DNA of 64,000 bases from Saccharicrinis aurantiacus (GTDB taxonomy: Bacteria; Bacteroidota; Bacteroidia; Bacteroidales; Marinilabiliaceae): NCBI RefSeq assembly GCF_001660705.2, contig NZ_LYBV02000017.1, forward strand, positions 154,521 through 218,520, written 5' to 3'. Shown here in pieces: positions 63,883 through 64,000 of the stretch (the first letter of the stretch is position 1; the number at the start of each line of letters is the position of its first letter). The position numbers and the translations under genes were made by a program. Below the pieces are notes generated by a model, which had not been told where the DNA came from, did not search any database, and saw only the letters and a list, made by a program, of their open reading frames with translations.

Positions 63883-63935
63883 AGTGTTAAGTTATAAATG
63901 ATAAACGCTTTGCTTCTCGCTTATAACTTAACACT
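63883..63935. repeat. Perfect 15-bp inverted repeat after the ABC exporter
   Basis: AGTGTTAAGTTATAA (63883-63897) and TTATAACTTAACACT (63921-63935) are exact reverse complements around a 23-base loop. It lies 15 bases beyond the stop and could help to end transcription, although no T-run follows. Confidence 0.7.
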
Positions 63936-63955
63936 AATCATTTATACTTAAAGAA

Positions 63956-64000
63956 GCGCCTCGTCATTGCGACGAAGGAAGCAATCTCAAGGCAAGCCGT
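63956..64000. repeat. Start of a further copy of the 160-175-bp repeat, cut by the window end
   Basis: GCGCCTCGTCATTGCGACGA then AGGAAGCAATCTCAAGGCAA, matching the left end of the copies at 59808 and 61572. The rest is outside the window. Confidence 0.9.

Overview
The window looks like chromosome from an AT-rich, Gram-negative member of the Bacteroidota, probably a free-living or marine Bacteroidales/Marinilabiliales-type organism. This rests on family content: a SusR-like TPR regulator beside a GH97 enzyme, a TonB-dependent receptor with an N-terminal carboxypeptidase-regulatory domain, a Bacteroides-type dipeptidyl peptidase III, many lipoproteins, LytTR signalling, spermidine made through carboxyspermidine, and a promoter with a TAnnTTTG-type -7 box. 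I saw no rRNA, tRNA, CRISPR array, transposase or prophage gene. The species cannot be fixed from the sequence alone.

Layout. 1-4.1 kb: 5' part of a DPP III gene, an exported protein of unknown function, a DUF6132-like small membrane protein, a MATE transporter and a small helical protein. 4.4-12.2 kb: an ArsC/Spx-like protein converging on a tightly packed efflux operon (adaptor, RND pump, TolC-like protein) whose last two genes are a LytS-type kinase and a LytTR response regulator. 12.4-15 kb: a small anchored protein, a gene-poor segment with two remarkable phased palindrome arrays (13206-13506) lying between 20-bp direct repeats, and two small membrane genes. 15.2-19.3 kb: a GH97 glycosidase and a SusR-like regulator. 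19.4-21.3 kb: TetR, short-chain dehydrogenase and DoxX-like genes with paired operator-like palindromes. 21.4-30.3 kb: TonB-dependent receptor, thioredoxin-fold DUF255 protein, S41 peptidase lipoprotein, ferredoxin-nitroreductase and an ABC-F ATPase. 30.5-36.9 kb: a second efflux operon led by a GbsR/MarR-type regulator with a perfect operator-like palindrome. 37-47.6 kb: small enzymes and exported proteins (CBM9-like, SnoaL-like, GNAT, OsmC, endonuclease/exonuclease/phosphatase, lamin-tail lipoprotein plus hydrolase, transglutaminase, a FloA fragment, SugE/Gdx). 47.8-54.6 kb: a polyamine operon visibly richer in GC than its surroundings: carboxyspermidine dehydrogenase, carboxyspermidine decarboxylase, agmatinase and arginine decarboxylase, followed by a RimB-RimK-like fusion. 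55-59.1 kb: a NimA-like flavoprotein, methyltransferase, small membrane protein, VOC protein and a LemA/DUF3137 pair. 59.2-64 kb: an acyltransferase and an MsbA-like ABC exporter embedded in clusters of a roughly 160-175-bp repeat.

How the genes fit together. The polyamine genes form a complete predicted route from arginine through agmatine and putrescine to spermidine. The two RND operons each carry a different kind of local regulator. The GH97 and SusR-like genes probably form a small starch or maltodextrin response unit without a local SusC/SusD pair. The strongest unexplained signal is the double array of 16-bp imperfect palindromes repeated every 22-23 bp at 13.2-13.5 kb; its function is unknown to me.
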